Notes under the pieces: model-generated
What the model saw: the letters and a program-made list of their open reading frames with translations, nothing else
Told to the model about the DNA's origin: nothing
Database searches by the model: none
Position numbers and translations under genes: made by a program
Shown here: positions 24,934-34,049 of the stretch, in pieces
Layout of the letters: the number at the start of each line of letters is the position of its first letter
Position numbering within the stretch: the stretch's first letter is position 1
Origin: Hahella sp. HNIBRBA332
Lineage (GTDB): Bacteria > Pseudomonadota > Gammaproteobacteria > Pseudomonadales > Oleiphilaceae
Length of the DNA stretch: 64,000 nt
Reading direction: 5' to 3'
Assembly (NCBI RefSeq): GCF_030719035.1
Contig: NZ_CP132203.1
Location: forward strand, 4,420,501 to 4,484,500

Positions 24934-25374
24934 TTACTGGATAGCTTCAGCATAATGTTTAAGCGCAGACAGTCTACGCTCAGCGCTACGACCAAATACA
25001 AAATTGATCACTGGCGTCACTATATAACGCAGCCATGACGGGCCCCCAATGATGTTGTATTTGAAGGTCACTTTGCTGCTGTCAGGGGATATTTGCTGAA
25101 ATGTCCAGGACCCGGCAAATTTTGCAAACATCCAGGAGCCTTTCACCATTTTTATCGCGACAACAGATGGGCGTTTATAAGAGACATACTCCACGGTCAT
25201 GGAGAAACCGTTTTTCGCCACGATTTCAAGCTGCAATCCCTTTGCAGGCTGTGTCCCATTTAAAAAGCGATAAGATTCTGGAAACGGGTCCCATGCCAAG
25301 CGTTTACCGTAATCCTGACTGAGGTCAAACAGCATCTCGGGAGACGCTTTTATTTCCAAACTTTGCTCTATCAT
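24934..25374 (-). CDS. SRPBCC (START-like) family protein
   Basis: This 146-residue protein has the helix-grip pattern of the SRPBCC superfamily, which binds hydrophobic ligands in a deep pocket: 'IEQSLEIKASPEMLFDLSQD' at the start, then beta strands and a long C-terminal helix ('SAERRLSALKHYAEAI'). Start ATG at 25374 chosen; an in-frame codon at 25410 would add 12 residues. Such proteins act as lipid or polyketide carriers or cyclases. No biosynthetic neighbour is present, so the ligand is unknown. Confidence 0.8.
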   Translation of the reverse strand: MIEQSLEIKASPEMLFDLSQDYGKRLAWDPFPESYRFLNGTQPAKGLQLEIVAKNGFSMTVEYVSYKRPSVVAIKMVKGSWMFAKFAGSWTFQQISPDSSKVTFKYNIIGGPSWLRYIVTPVINFVFGRSAERRLSALKHYAEAIQ

Positions 25375-25643
25375 ATTCACTACAAAAGATCGACGCGCAT
25401 AAACATCCACTCATCAGCGACACAATCGCCTTCCCGGCAATTTTCCTCTGGTCGCAAGCAGCTGTCTCATTTAAAGTAGAAAGGCTTCCCATCATTCCGA
25501 CAGGCTTCCCGGCGACAAGGAATTTCCGTGAAGCGCGCAATTGTTCATCTGATGGATAAGCGCCGTACGTATAACTATTAATCCTATAGCTTTCAAGAAG
25601 ACTACTCCTTTAATCAGGCTAAAATCCGAAAAATGGAGCCGCC

Positions 25644-26549
25644 ATGGACGATCAATGGATAAATAGAGAGGAATACCCTTTCACCTCGCACTATATTGAG
25701 CTCGGACCAGGACGCATGCATTACGTCGACGAAGGTCAGGGCAAGCCTATTGTCATGCTGCATGGCAATCCAACATGGTCCTTTCTGTATCGCAACATGA
25801 TCAAAGGTTTGTCTGGACAATATCGTTGCATTGTCCCGGACCATCTCGGCTTCGGCCTCTCCGACAAGCCACGCGACTGGTCCTATCTGCCGCAAGATCA
25901 CGCCAGGAACCTGGAAACCCTGATCAAGAAACTGAATCTACAGGACGTCACGCTGATAGTGCAGGACTGGGGTGGCCCTATCGGCCTTTCCTACGCCCTG
26001 AACAATCCTCACAACGTGCACCGGCTGGTGATTATGAACACCTGGATGTGGTCCACACACGGCGATGTAAAATATGAGACCTTCAGCGCCTTGATGGGGG
26101 GACTGTTCGGACGCTTCATGATCAAGCGCTTCAATGTTTTCGTCAGTGTGTTACTTAAACAGGCGGTGCAGAAAAAACTGAGCGCGGATGTTTATAAGCA
26201 TTATTCGGAACCTCTAAAAAACCCGGCGGAGCGTAAGGGTTGCTGGGTGTTTCCCAAGCAGATCATCAAAGCGGACGAGTGGCTGGAAGAACTCTGGGAA
26301 AAACGCGCCAACATCGCCGATATACCTACGCTGTTATTGTGGGGAATGAAAGACTTCGCCTTTCAGGAAAGGGAGCTGCGCACCTGGATGCAGTTACTCA
26401 ATCATCATACTGCGGTAACTTTCGATGACGCGGGCCATTTCCTGCCCGAGGACAAGGGTGCGGAAGTTTGTCCTCTCATCGCCGACTTCCTGCGAGACTC
26501 GGAGCCTACCTTTCAGCGTGAAGCCAGCGCGTCCGCGCCGGCGATCTAG
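25644..26549 (+). CDS. Haloalkane dehalogenase-like alpha/beta hydrolase
   Basis: This 301-residue protein is a member of the haloalkane dehalogenase branch of alpha/beta hydrolases. The nucleophile Asp108 lies in 'IVQDWGGPIG', with Trp109 next to it, and Asn42 in 'HGNPTWSF' is the second halide-stabilising residue. The catalytic His is in 'DAGHFLPED'. This combination normally permits carbon-halogen cleavage. OleB-type beta-lactone decarboxylases share the same core, so a dehalogenase role is likely but not certain. Convergent to the polyphosphate enzyme gene, with a short inverted repeat between them. Confidence 0.88.
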   Translation: MDDQWINREEYPFTSHYIELGPGRMHYVDEGQGKPIVMLHGNPTWSFLYRNMIKGLSGQYRCIVPDHLGFGLSDKPRDWSYLPQDHARNLETLIKKLNLQDVTLIVQDWGGPIGLSYALNNPHNVHRLVIMNTWMWSTHGDVKYETFSALMGGLFGRFMIKRFNVFVSVLLKQAVQKKLSADVYKHYSEPLKNPAERKGCWVFPKQIIKADEWLEELWEKRANIADIPTLLLWGMKDFAFQERELRTWMQLLNHHTAVTFDDAGHFLPEDKGAEVCPLIADFLRDSEPTFQREASASAPAI

Positions 26550-26576
26550 CCTGGAATGAACCATCACCGAAGGAGT

Positions 26577-26595
26577 CAGGGCGCAGACCGCCCTG
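26577..26595. terminator. Weak inverted repeat between convergent genes
   Basis: CAGGGCG (26577-26583) pairs with CGCCCTG (26589-26595) around a 5-base loop, between the dehalogenase-like gene and the polyphosphate enzyme gene. There is no T-run, so its role as a bidirectional terminator is tentative. Confidence 0.4.
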
Positions 26596-26596
26596 G

Positions 26597-28096
26597 CTAC
26601 CCGCGCTTTTCCTGCAACGCTTTCTCCAACCTGTCGCACAGCGTCTCCAGCACCGTCACTCGGGCATGTCGTTTGCTGTTGGCGGGAACCAGCGTCCAAG
26701 GCGCATAGTCCGTACTGGTGCGCATGATCATCTCGTGGGCCGCCAGCTCATAAGCCGGCCATTTTTCTCTATTGCGCCAGTCCTCATCCGTGATTTTATA
26801 GCGCTTACGAGGCGTCGCCTTACGCTCTTCAAACCGTCTTAGCTGTTCTTCCTGATCAATATGCAGCCAGAACTTCAACAGGACATTGCCGTGGTCGCAA
26901 AGTTGTTCTTCAAAATCATTAATCTCTGAATAAGCGCGACGCCATTCATCTACGCTGGCGAATCCTTCCACACGCTCGACCAACACCCGTCCATACCAGC
27001 TACGATCATAAATCGTGGCGCGCCCCGCCCGCGGCACATGCCGCCAGAATCGCCAAAGGTAGTGATGGGCTTTTTCCTCATCCGTCGGCGCGGCAATGGA
27101 GTTTACTCTGGCGATGCGCGCATCGACCGCTTCCATAATGCGACGAATAGCGCCGCCCTTCCCCGCTGCATCCCAACCTTCAAACAACATCACGGTGGAG
27201 ACGCCCTGATGGTAGGCGCGCCAGCTCAGACTGTTCAATCGCGTCTGCGCCAGCTCCAGACGTTCCTCATATTCCTCCCCGGAAAGTTCCTTAGTAAGGT
27301 CAATCTGGTCCAATACGGTTTCCGTCGGAAAATCGCCGGGAGGCTTTTTGGCGGAGGCGGTTTTGGAGGCTTCGATGTTTTCCTGTTTCTCCGCCAAGCG
27401 CTTTTCAAACGCCTGCAGGATCGTTTTCGCCACCATGATATTGCGAAAGTAGTCATCCTCGGATTCCACCACGATCCATGGCGTCTCCGGCTGATCGGTC
27501 AACCGCACCGCGCGCTCAGCAGCTTTGATGTAGTCGGAATACCGTTCATGTAACGCCTCATCCAGTTCTGACACCTGCCAGCGGCCGTGTTTGTCCTTTT
27601 TCAGTTCTTTAAACTTGCGCTTCTGATACGCCTTGGAGGTATGCAGCCAGAACTTCAGAATCAGCGCGCCGTCTTGCGCCAACATGCTTTCAAGACGATT
27701 AATGCGCAACATGTGGCTGTCAAAATCAACCTTGCTTTGCTTATCCAGGGTGCGTTTGATCAACTCCCCGGTATACCAGGAGCCATAAAACAGGCCGATG
27801 CGCCCACGGGCGGGAAAAGTACGCCAATAACGCCAGAAACGGGGCCGCTCCGCCTCTTCATCCGTCTTGGGGCCAAAACCGGTGACCTCCAGTCCCCGGG
27901 TATCCAGCCACTGATTCAGCAGGTTGACTACTTCGCCTTTGCATGTGTTGTCGACGCCTTCCAGCAAGATGTACACAGGCACGCCCGCATTGACCAGGGC
28001 GAACTGCGCGAACAACAGTTTGTCTCTGTAATACGAGGCCTGCTTCTTGTAGTCCTTCTTGTCCAGCTTGCGCCCCAGCTCCACCGCTTCAAACAT
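26597..28096 (-). CDS. pap: Polyphosphate:AMP phosphotransferase (tandem PPK2)
   Basis: This 499-residue protein contains two PPK2 domains in tandem, as in the class II enzyme Pap, which makes ADP from AMP using polyphosphate. Domain 1 (about 1-240) has a modified Walker A ('GVDNTCKG', residues 47-54). Domain 2 (about 265-499) has the canonical 'GWDAAGKGGAIRR' and the lid-like 'YDRSWYGRVLVERVEGF'. The fused arrangement fits Pap rather than single-domain PPK2 kinases. It would balance nucleotide pools under phosphate-rich conditions. Monocistronic; the sterol desaturase-like gene lies upstream on the same strand. Confidence 0.93.
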   Translation of the reverse strand: MFEAVELGRKLDKKDYKKQASYYRDKLLFAQFALVNAGVPVYILLEGVDNTCKGEVVNLLNQWLDTRGLEVTGFGPKTDEEAERPRFWRYWRTFPARGRIGLFYGSWYTGELIKRTLDKQSKVDFDSHMLRINRLESMLAQDGALILKFWLHTSKAYQKRKFKELKKDKHGRWQVSELDEALHERYSDYIKAAERAVRLTDQPETPWIVVESEDDYFRNIMVAKTILQAFEKRLAEKQENIEASKTASAKKPPGDFPTETVLDQIDLTKELSGEEYEERLELAQTRLNSLSWRAYHQGVSTVMLFEGWDAAGKGGAIRRIMEAVDARIARVNSIAAPTDEEKAHHYLWRFWRHVPRAGRATIYDRSWYGRVLVERVEGFASVDEWRRAYSEINDFEEQLCDHGNVLLKFWLHIDQEEQLRRFEERKATPRKRYKITDEDWRNREKWPAYELAAHEMIMRTSTDYAPWTLVPANSKRHARVTVLETLCDRLEKALQEKRG

Positions 28097-28202
28097 GCCA
28101 CAACCCTCTGATTCCCAAACCCTTTACGACGCATGGAGGCCGCCGTTTACTTGTCCTTTAACTATAGTGGATATAGGCGACGGGAGTCGAAAAAGTATGC
28201 GT

Positions 28203-29102
28203 TCAGGTCGAGGCCGCGTTCATCGGCGTCTTAGTCTGATTCTCTGATTGCGCGTCAGATGACGCAGCCTCCGGCGGACCGAACAACGCCCTTAATCTGC
28301 CCCCCAGAGAAAGCCCGGGCGCGCAGGCGTCACGCCACATGTCACGCCACTCGTGAAAGGTCAGAAAGAGCGGATTGTGGCTGCGCACCTGTTTCACCAC
28401 GCCATATTCACAAGGCGCCTCCTCTTTCTCCGCAACAAAGGTGCCGAACACTTTGTCCCAGATAATCAGAATGCCAGCGAAGTTCTTGTCGATGTATTCC
28501 GGATTGCGCGCATGGTGTACGCGATGATGAGAGGGGGTGTTGAAAATGGCTTCCAACCAGCCGAGCCGCTTCACCACCTGGGTATGGATAAAGAACTGAA
28601 ACGCCAGACTCAGCATCACCATAGTTATGGCTTGTTGCGGCGTAAACCCGACCAGAATAACCGGCAGCCAGAACAACCACATGCCGGAAACAGGATAAGT
28701 CAGGCTCTGCCGAAACGCAGTGGAGAGATTCAGGGACTCGGAAGAATGGTGCACGACATGGGACGCCCACATCCAACGAATACGATGGCTTCCGCGGTGA
28801 AACCAGTAGTAACAAAAATCCTGCAGCAAAAACAGCAGGATGAAACTCCACCAGGCGCTGGGAATATCAAACAGGCGCAATGAAAAAACCGCATCGTAAA
28901 CATAAATCAGCGCGATGGCGGCAACCGCCTCGGAACCCTCGTGCATTAACGCCAAAGTTGCGTTGCTGAGCGTATCCGGCCAGGTATAACGCGCAGTCGG
29001 AAAGCGCGCGCCCCTGCTCCGCAGATACCAAGCTTCCCAAGCGATAAAGCCGAGAAAGACAGGCGTTAACGCAAGTAATAAATATTGAAGTTCAAACTGC
29101 AT
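28203..29102 (-). CDS. Sterol desaturase/fatty acid hydroxylase family protein
   Basis: This 299-residue inner-membrane enzyme carries the di-iron histidine boxes of the fatty acid hydroxylase superfamily: His102-x3-His106 ('HRGSH'), His115-x2-HisHis ('HVVHH') and 'HRVHH' later in the protein. Four or more hydrophobic segments surround them. The family hydroxylates or desaturates lipids, including sterols and sphingoid bases, using oxygen. No lipid-biosynthesis gene is adjacent, so the substrate is open. A GGAG site precedes the start. Confidence 0.9.
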   Translation of the reverse strand: MQFELQYLLLALTPVFLGFIAWEAWYLRSRGARFPTARYTWPDTLSNATLALMHEGSEAVAAIALIYVYDAVFSLRLFDIPSAWWSFILLFLLQDFCYYWFHRGSHRIRWMWASHVVHHSSESLNLSTAFRQSLTYPVSGMWLFWLPVILVGFTPQQAITMVMLSLAFQFFIHTQVVKRLGWLEAIFNTPSHHRVHHARNPEYIDKNFAGILIIWDKVFGTFVAEKEEAPCEYGVVKQVRSHNPLFLTFHEWRDMWRDACAPGLSLGGRLRALFGPPEAASSDAQSENQTKTPMNAAST

Positions 29103-29271
29103 CCGAACACTCCGTTAAGTCCATACATAATCGGCCTGCGCCAGTGTGGACATTTTCCGTTGCGGAGACAGTTTGATTATAGATGTTTCACGCCGGGGTT
29201 ATTGGCCTGAGACGACAGCAGACTATCGTGATTGAGCAACCCTGGATGAGGGAAGCCCGCGGCAGGGCGCG

Positions 29272-30423
29272 CTACCCCTGCCGCTCCATCACAATATCCT
29301 GACTCGCCGTCCAGTCCGCAACCGAGCCTCCACCCAGGGCCACCGCCATCAGGTCAGGGAACTGGTCTGGCGTACAGGCGAAGGTGGGAACGTCCAGACT
29401 GGCGAACTGTTGCGCCAGACGTTTGTCGAAATAAGGCGCGCCGTCATCATTGAGGGCAAGCAAAGTAATAACGTTAACGCCCGCGTGCTTCAGCTCCGCC
29501 ACACGCTGCACCAGTTGCTTCTGGTCGCCGCCTTCATACAGGTCCGTAATCAGAATGAACGAGGTGTCCTGCGGCTTAGTGATTTGCTGCTGGCAATAGG
29601 TGACTGCTTTGTTGATATCCGTGCCGCCGCCCAGCTGCACGCCGAATAAGACATCCACCGGGTCCTGCAGCTTTTCCGTCAGATCCACCACGGCTGTGTC
29701 AAACACCACCAACTGGGTTTTCAACGCAGGAATGGACGCCATCACCGCCGCAAAAATACTGGCGTATATGACACTCGACGCCATGGAGCCGGATTGGTCC
29801 ACACACAGCATTACCTCCTTGAGCGCACTGGGCTGTTTACGGCCATATCCGATCAAGCGTTCCGGCACGATGGTGCGATACTCCGGCTGATAGTGCTTGA
29901 GGTTCGCCCGAATGGTGCGCGCCCAATCGATATCAGCGTGACGCGGGCGCTGCTTGCGCATGGCGCGATTGAGACTGCCGCGGATAGCTTGCTCCGTGCT
30001 GCTTTGCAACTTGCGCATCAACTCTTCGACAATTTTGCGCACCACTTGCCGTGCGGTTTCTTTGGACCGTTCTGGAATCAGATGCCCTAGCGACATCAGA
30101 TTGGCCACCAGATGGATATCCGGCTGCACCGCTTCCAGCATCTCCGGCTCCAGCAGCATGCGCTCCAGGTTCAGGCGCTCGAAAGCGTCTTTCTGCATTA
30201 CCTGTACGACGGAGCTGGGAAAACGCTCGCGAATATCTCCCAGCCAGCGCGCCACTTTCGGCGCAGAAGAGGATAAATCCGCGCCGCGCTCGCCGTCAGA
30301 GCCGTACAACGCGTTCAATATCTGATCCAGTTGCATATCCTCAGCGCTCATCGACGAATTGTCCTGATTATCGCCGCCGAGCAACAGCCGCCAGCGTCTT
30401 TCACGTTCGGAAAGCAGAGTCAT
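29272..30423 (-). CDS. VWA-domain protein of the MoxR/DUF5682 operon
   Basis: This 383-residue protein has a C-terminal von Willebrand A domain. The metal-ion-dependent adhesion site is intact: 'DQSGSMASS' (Asp209-x-Ser-x-Ser) and the Thr268-Asp269 of 'GGGTDI'. The N-terminal 200 residues are helical, as in CoxE/YehP-type partners of MoxR ATPases. The start overlaps the stop of the DUF5682 gene by 4 bp (ATGA), so it is the last gene of a five-gene operon. MoxR and VWA proteins commonly work together, the ATPase remodelling the complex that the VWA protein holds through its metal site. Confidence 0.9.
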   Translation of the reverse strand: MTLLSERERRWRLLLGGDNQDNSSMSAEDMQLDQILNALYGSDGERGADLSSSAPKVARWLGDIRERFPSSVVQVMQKDAFERLNLERMLLEPEMLEAVQPDIHLVANLMSLGHLIPERSKETARQVVRKIVEELMRKLQSSTEQAIRGSLNRAMRKQRPRHADIDWARTIRANLKHYQPEYRTIVPERLIGYGRKQPSALKEVMLCVDQSGSMASSVIYASIFAAVMASIPALKTQLVVFDTAVVDLTEKLQDPVDVLFGVQLGGGTDINKAVTYCQQQITKPQDTSFILITDLYEGGDQKQLVQRVAELKHAGVNVITLLALNDDGAPYFDKRLAQQFASLDVPTFACTPDQFPDLMAVALGGGSVADWTASQDIVMERQG

Positions 30424-32858
30424 GTGGATGAGGTCTCCGTATCGTTATTGGCGCCGAGGCCAAGCATGGTTTCCAGCATGGGCAGCATGGCGTTCACCCG
30501 GCTGTAGTCAAAATCAGGATCTGCAGTCACCCCGGCGACGGTCGCCGTGGTGGAGCGGGACTTGCGTCGCAGGTTGGCCCGCTCGCCGTCGGCGAAGCTG
30601 GAGAAAGTCCGGCGCAACAACGGCAGCAACAGCATGAAGCGTTCTTCCGGCAAGGCGCATAAGTACCCATCCAGCACTGTCCACAAGCGGTCATCGTGAA
30701 TCAGTAATAATCCGGAGCCTTCCAGCAGTCCTTCAATCCAGGCCGCTGCGTGAGCAGGTTCTTCCGCCGCAGACAGCGCGAAGGACAATGCATTCGCGGC
30801 GTCTTCGCCGCTGATCTGATCCGCTCCCAGCAGCAAGCGATAACAGCGCCCCAGAATTACGCCGTTCACCTCGGATTGCCGCGCCAGACGGGAAAGTTCC
30901 CGCCACCACTCAGCAAGTCGCTCAGCATCCGCATAGAGCTTGAGAGCATCCGTGACGTCCGCGATCAATTTGGCGTGCGCCTTGGCGGCGTCCTCATCCA
31001 CATTGCGGCACTGATACACCAGTCCGATATTGATGCGGGCGCAAAAGCCTTCGATAACATGATGCAATATAGAGGTATCCGCGCCACGTACATCGCCATA
31101 ACGCACGATGTTCACCAGTCGTGGCAGCGCCGCCATCAGCTGGTCCACATCATTGACTGTCGCCGCCTGCTGTTGCAGAAAGATAATCGCATCCTGTATG
31201 GCGTCTGGCAGATCCGCCAGCAGCAGTCGATCCACCCAGGCGGTGATATCGCTTAGCTTGCTGGCGTTGCGCAGCTGCTCCAGAGCGTATCCCATGGCGG
31301 CGGTAGCGATGTTGTTGCCCCACAGACTCTGTTCGATCAGATTGAGTTCAAACTCCGGCTGCCATTGCAGACGCCAGATTTCCTTGAAGGTGCCCTTGCC
31401 GCTGCGATCGCTCACCAGACGCGCCCATTTCACACCTAGCAAGTTGAGCCGATGGAATAAAGCGGAGCGCAGCTTGCCGTTGTCTTTACGCAAGTCCAGC
31501 TCAAGATCTTCCTCGACTGTCGAAACCTTCAGACGCAAGGATTTCTGCTGCGCCTGCAAGTCCGCCTGCAGCGGCGTCTTAGGCAAATTTTCCGGCACGG
31601 TTCCAATGCGGTCGCCGACCAGAAGTTTACGTTGCAGCAAGGCCAAGGGAGCGGCGTCGCCGAAGCAGAACAAGGTCTGGATGGTTTCATTCATCTCATC
31701 CAGACTGGGCTGCGGTTTCTCCCGCAACGCCGCCAGCGTATCCGCCATGCGCACCGCTTCAATGACGCTGGAAGGCGCCACATCAAAACCCTGCTCCCGC
31801 AACTCCCGCGCTGCTCTCGTCAGCCAAGAAACGGAAATACCGTCGCGGACAGGCGCACTGTTCTCACCCTCACGTACGGCATAGCGCCAGATATGCTCAT
31901 ACCAGCCAGGAGCGTCCACTCCAGCGCCATAACCGCTGCGGTAACTGATGCGATCATAGGTCCAGGGTATCCAGGTAGCGCTCAATTTAATCTTGGGTAA
32001 GCCTTTGATCAGCGCATTGTCGTCTTTGATCGCGACTTTTTGCACCAGCGCCGGCACGTGCCAGGCGCCGCATATCACAGCAATGCGTTGATAGCCTTCT
32101 TTTTCCGCCTTGCGCACCATAGAACGCATCCAGGCTTCGCGACGCGCTTCCCGGTCACTGAGCTTCTGGGCGGAGGCTTCCGCGCGCAACGCGCCCATAG
32201 CGTCCGCAATCGCTGCGAACACCTCTGCGCCCTGGCTGTGTTGCTCAACCACATGCTCCCACCAGCGTTCGCCATCGGAAAAGCCCGCAGCCACAGCCAG
32301 CGCGTCGAGAGGATCGCCACAGAGGGTCAATGAGTCAATGCTTGGCTCACTATCTTGTTCAGAGCCGGCGTTCTCGTCTGTCGACTCTTCTGCCGCTGGC
32401 GCATCAGTTTCCGCCTCATTCTGGCTCTCAGGACGTTCACCTGGCGCCGCTGCGCTCTGCTCCTGCGCTATCATCTCCTGTTCTGCGACTTCCGTAGCGG
32501 CCGCGGCTTCCAGTCGGGCTTGTCGCGCCAACGCCAGACTGTGCGTTTGCGGCAAATCTATGAAACGCAACGGCAGGTTGTTATGACGGGCAAAGTGCAT
32601 CGCCTGCCATTCCGGTGAAAACTCGGTGAACGGGTAAAATACGCTGTCACGGTAGTCATCGCCGGCGTATATCAATTGCGCCACTGGCGGTTGCAACTGC
32701 TCGCTGTGCAGATGCTCCAGCAATGGCTCCGCTTCCTGGGGCCCTTCCACCAATAGAATATCCGGCTGGAAATCCGCCAACGCCTTCAACATGCTGGCGG
32801 TGGAGCCAGGTCCATGATGGCGAATGCCGAGGTATAAAATCTTGTCGTTGATAAGCAT
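30420..32858 (-). CDS. DUF5682 family protein
   Basis: This is an 812-residue protein with no assigned function. The N-terminus has the conserved 'GIRHHGPGS' (residues 11-19) and 'ILLVEGP' (34-40), and after an acidic low-complexity linker (about 118-178) comes 'VICGAWHVPAL' (about 261-271). The GIRHH/EGP/GAWH set resembles the conserved acidic and histidine motifs of the TraB/TIKI/EreA-type hydrolase fold, so I suspect an enzyme. The long remainder is helical. It is the fourth gene of the operon, between the MoxR-type ATPase and the VWA protein, and overlaps the latter. Confidence 0.85.
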   Translation of the reverse strand: MLINDKILYLGIRHHGPGSTASMLKALADFQPDILLVEGPQEAEPLLEHLHSEQLQPPVAQLIYAGDDYRDSVFYPFTEFSPEWQAMHFARHNNLPLRFIDLPQTHSLALARQARLEAAAATEVAEQEMIAQEQSAAAPGERPESQNEAETDAPAAEESTDENAGSEQDSEPSIDSLTLCGDPLDALAVAAGFSDGERWWEHVVEQHSQGAEVFAAIADAMGALRAEASAQKLSDREARREAWMRSMVRKAEKEGYQRIAVICGAWHVPALVQKVAIKDDNALIKGLPKIKLSATWIPWTYDRISYRSGYGAGVDAPGWYEHIWRYAVREGENSAPVRDGISVSWLTRAARELREQGFDVAPSSVIEAVRMADTLAALREKPQPSLDEMNETIQTLFCFGDAAPLALLQRKLLVGDRIGTVPENLPKTPLQADLQAQQKSLRLKVSTVEEDLELDLRKDNGKLRSALFHRLNLLGVKWARLVSDRSGKGTFKEIWRLQWQPEFELNLIEQSLWGNNIATAAMGYALEQLRNASKLSDITAWVDRLLLADLPDAIQDAIIFLQQQAATVNDVDQLMAALPRLVNIVRYGDVRGADTSILHHVIEGFCARINIGLVYQCRNVDEDAAKAHAKLIADVTDALKLYADAERLAEWWRELSRLARQSEVNGVILGRCYRLLLGADQISGEDAANALSFALSAAEEPAHAAAWIEGLLEGSGLLLIHDDRLWTVLDGYLCALPEERFMLLLPLLRRTFSSFADGERANLRRKSRSTTATVAGVTADPDFDYSRVNAMLPMLETMLGLGANNDTETSST

Positions 32859-32963
32859 GCTTCGCTTGTCGCCCTTTGTTGACGCGCGCCGTTAAGCCAT
32901 CATTGCTGCGCCGCCGCAAATAGCGGCGCCTGCGGCAGACGCGCGTTCGTCAGACCCGATGTT
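32859..32963. other. 105-bp gap inside the operon with a small hairpin
   Basis: This gap is unusually long for the operon. It contains a short GC-rich inverted repeat (GCGCCGC with GCGGCGC, loop about 8 bases) that could form an attenuating hairpin. No open frame of note. Confidence 0.4.
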
Positions 32964-34049
32964 TCAGCTCAGTTCGCGACAGGCGCGATACACGTCTTTC
33001 CAACCGTCGCGCTCTTTCACCACCGTCTCCAGGTATTCACGCCAAACCACCGCGTCCTGCACAGGATCTTTCACCACTGCGCCAATCAGACCCGACGCAA
33101 GATCCGAAGCCGATAACTTCCCGTCGCCAAAGTGATGAGCCAGACTGAGACCGCTATTCATAACGGAAATGGCTTCAGCGGTGCTGAGCGTAGCGCTGGG
33201 GGATTTCAGCTTCTCTTTGCCATCCAGGGTTTTGCCTTCACGCAGTTCGCGGAAAATCGTCACCACACGCTGGATTTCCGCAATAGCGTTAACCTCCACC
33301 GGCAACTCCAGGGCGCGCCCCATATCGCTGACGCGCTTGGAGACAATGTTCACTTCTTCTTCAATGGTGGCGGGCGTAGGCAGAATCACCGTATTGAAGC
33401 GACGCTTGAGTGCGCTGGACAGCTCGTTGACGCCACGGTCGCGGTTATTGGCGGTGGCGATAACGTTAAAACCGCGTACCGCCTGTACTTCATCATTCAG
33501 CTCGGCAATGGGCAGGTGTTTTTCCGACAGCACGGTGATCAGCGTATCCTGAACGTCAGATGGAATCCGCGTCAGTTCTTCGATCCGGCAGATTTTGCCC
33601 TGCGACATGGCGCGCATCAGCGGCGACTCCACCAATGCATCCCGACTGGGACCGTGAGCCAGCAGTTGCGCGTAGTTCCAACCGTAGCGCATGGCTTCTT
33701 CACTGGTGCCGGCAGTGCCTTGCACCACCATGGTGGAATCTCCCGACACCGCCGCCGCCAAGTGCTCGGACACCCAGGATTTCGCCGTACCGGGCACGCC
33801 ATACAACAACAGAGCGCGGTCGGTAGTCAGCGTCGCCACGGCGATTTCCATCAGTCTGCGGGAGCCGATGTACTTGGGCGTCACTTCAAAGCCGTTATCC
33901 AGCTTGCCCCCCATCAAATAAGTGCAGACCGCCCAAGGGGACAGCGCCCAGTTAGCAGGACGCTGACGCTTGTCCACTTCACGCAATGCCTCCAGTTCCT
34001 GCTGGAACAGTTGCTCTGCGTGCTGTCTTAAAATGGCTTGTTCGGTCAT
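32964..34049 (-). CDS. MoxR-type AAA+ ATPase
   Basis: This 361-residue AAA+ protein carries a Walker A motif 'GVPGTAKS' (residues 84-91). A Walker B-like 'ICRIEELTR' lies at about 153-161. The sensor 1 region 'NVIATANNRDRGVNELSSAL' is clear. MoxR ATPases are thought to act as chaperones that mature or remodel a metal- or cofactor-containing target with the help of a VWA-domain partner. It overlaps the DUF5691 gene by 4 bp, placing it third in the operon. Target unknown. Confidence 0.9.
   Translation of the reverse strand: MTEQAILRQHAEQLFQQELEALREVDKRQRPANWALSPWAVCTYLMGGKLDNGFEVTPKYIGSRRLMEIAVATLTTDRALLLYGVPGTAKSWVSEHLAAAVSGDSTMVVQGTAGTSEEAMRYGWNYAQLLAHGPSRDALVESPLMRAMSQGKICRIEELTRIPSDVQDTLITVLSEKHLPIAELNDEVQAVRGFNVIATANNRDRGVNELSSALKRRFNTVILPTPATIEEEVNIVSKRVSDMGRALELPVEVNAIAEIQRVVTIFRELREGKTLDGKEKLKSPSATLSTAEAISVMNSGLSLAHHFGDGKLSASDLASGLIGAVVKDPVQDAVVWREYLETVVKERDGWKDVYRACRELS

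Noticed and set aside
33132..34031. 299-codon open frame antisense to the MoxR ATPase gene
   Set aside because: The minus strand carries clear AAA+ motifs; the antisense translation is low-complexity and His/Gln-rich, as expected from codon bias.
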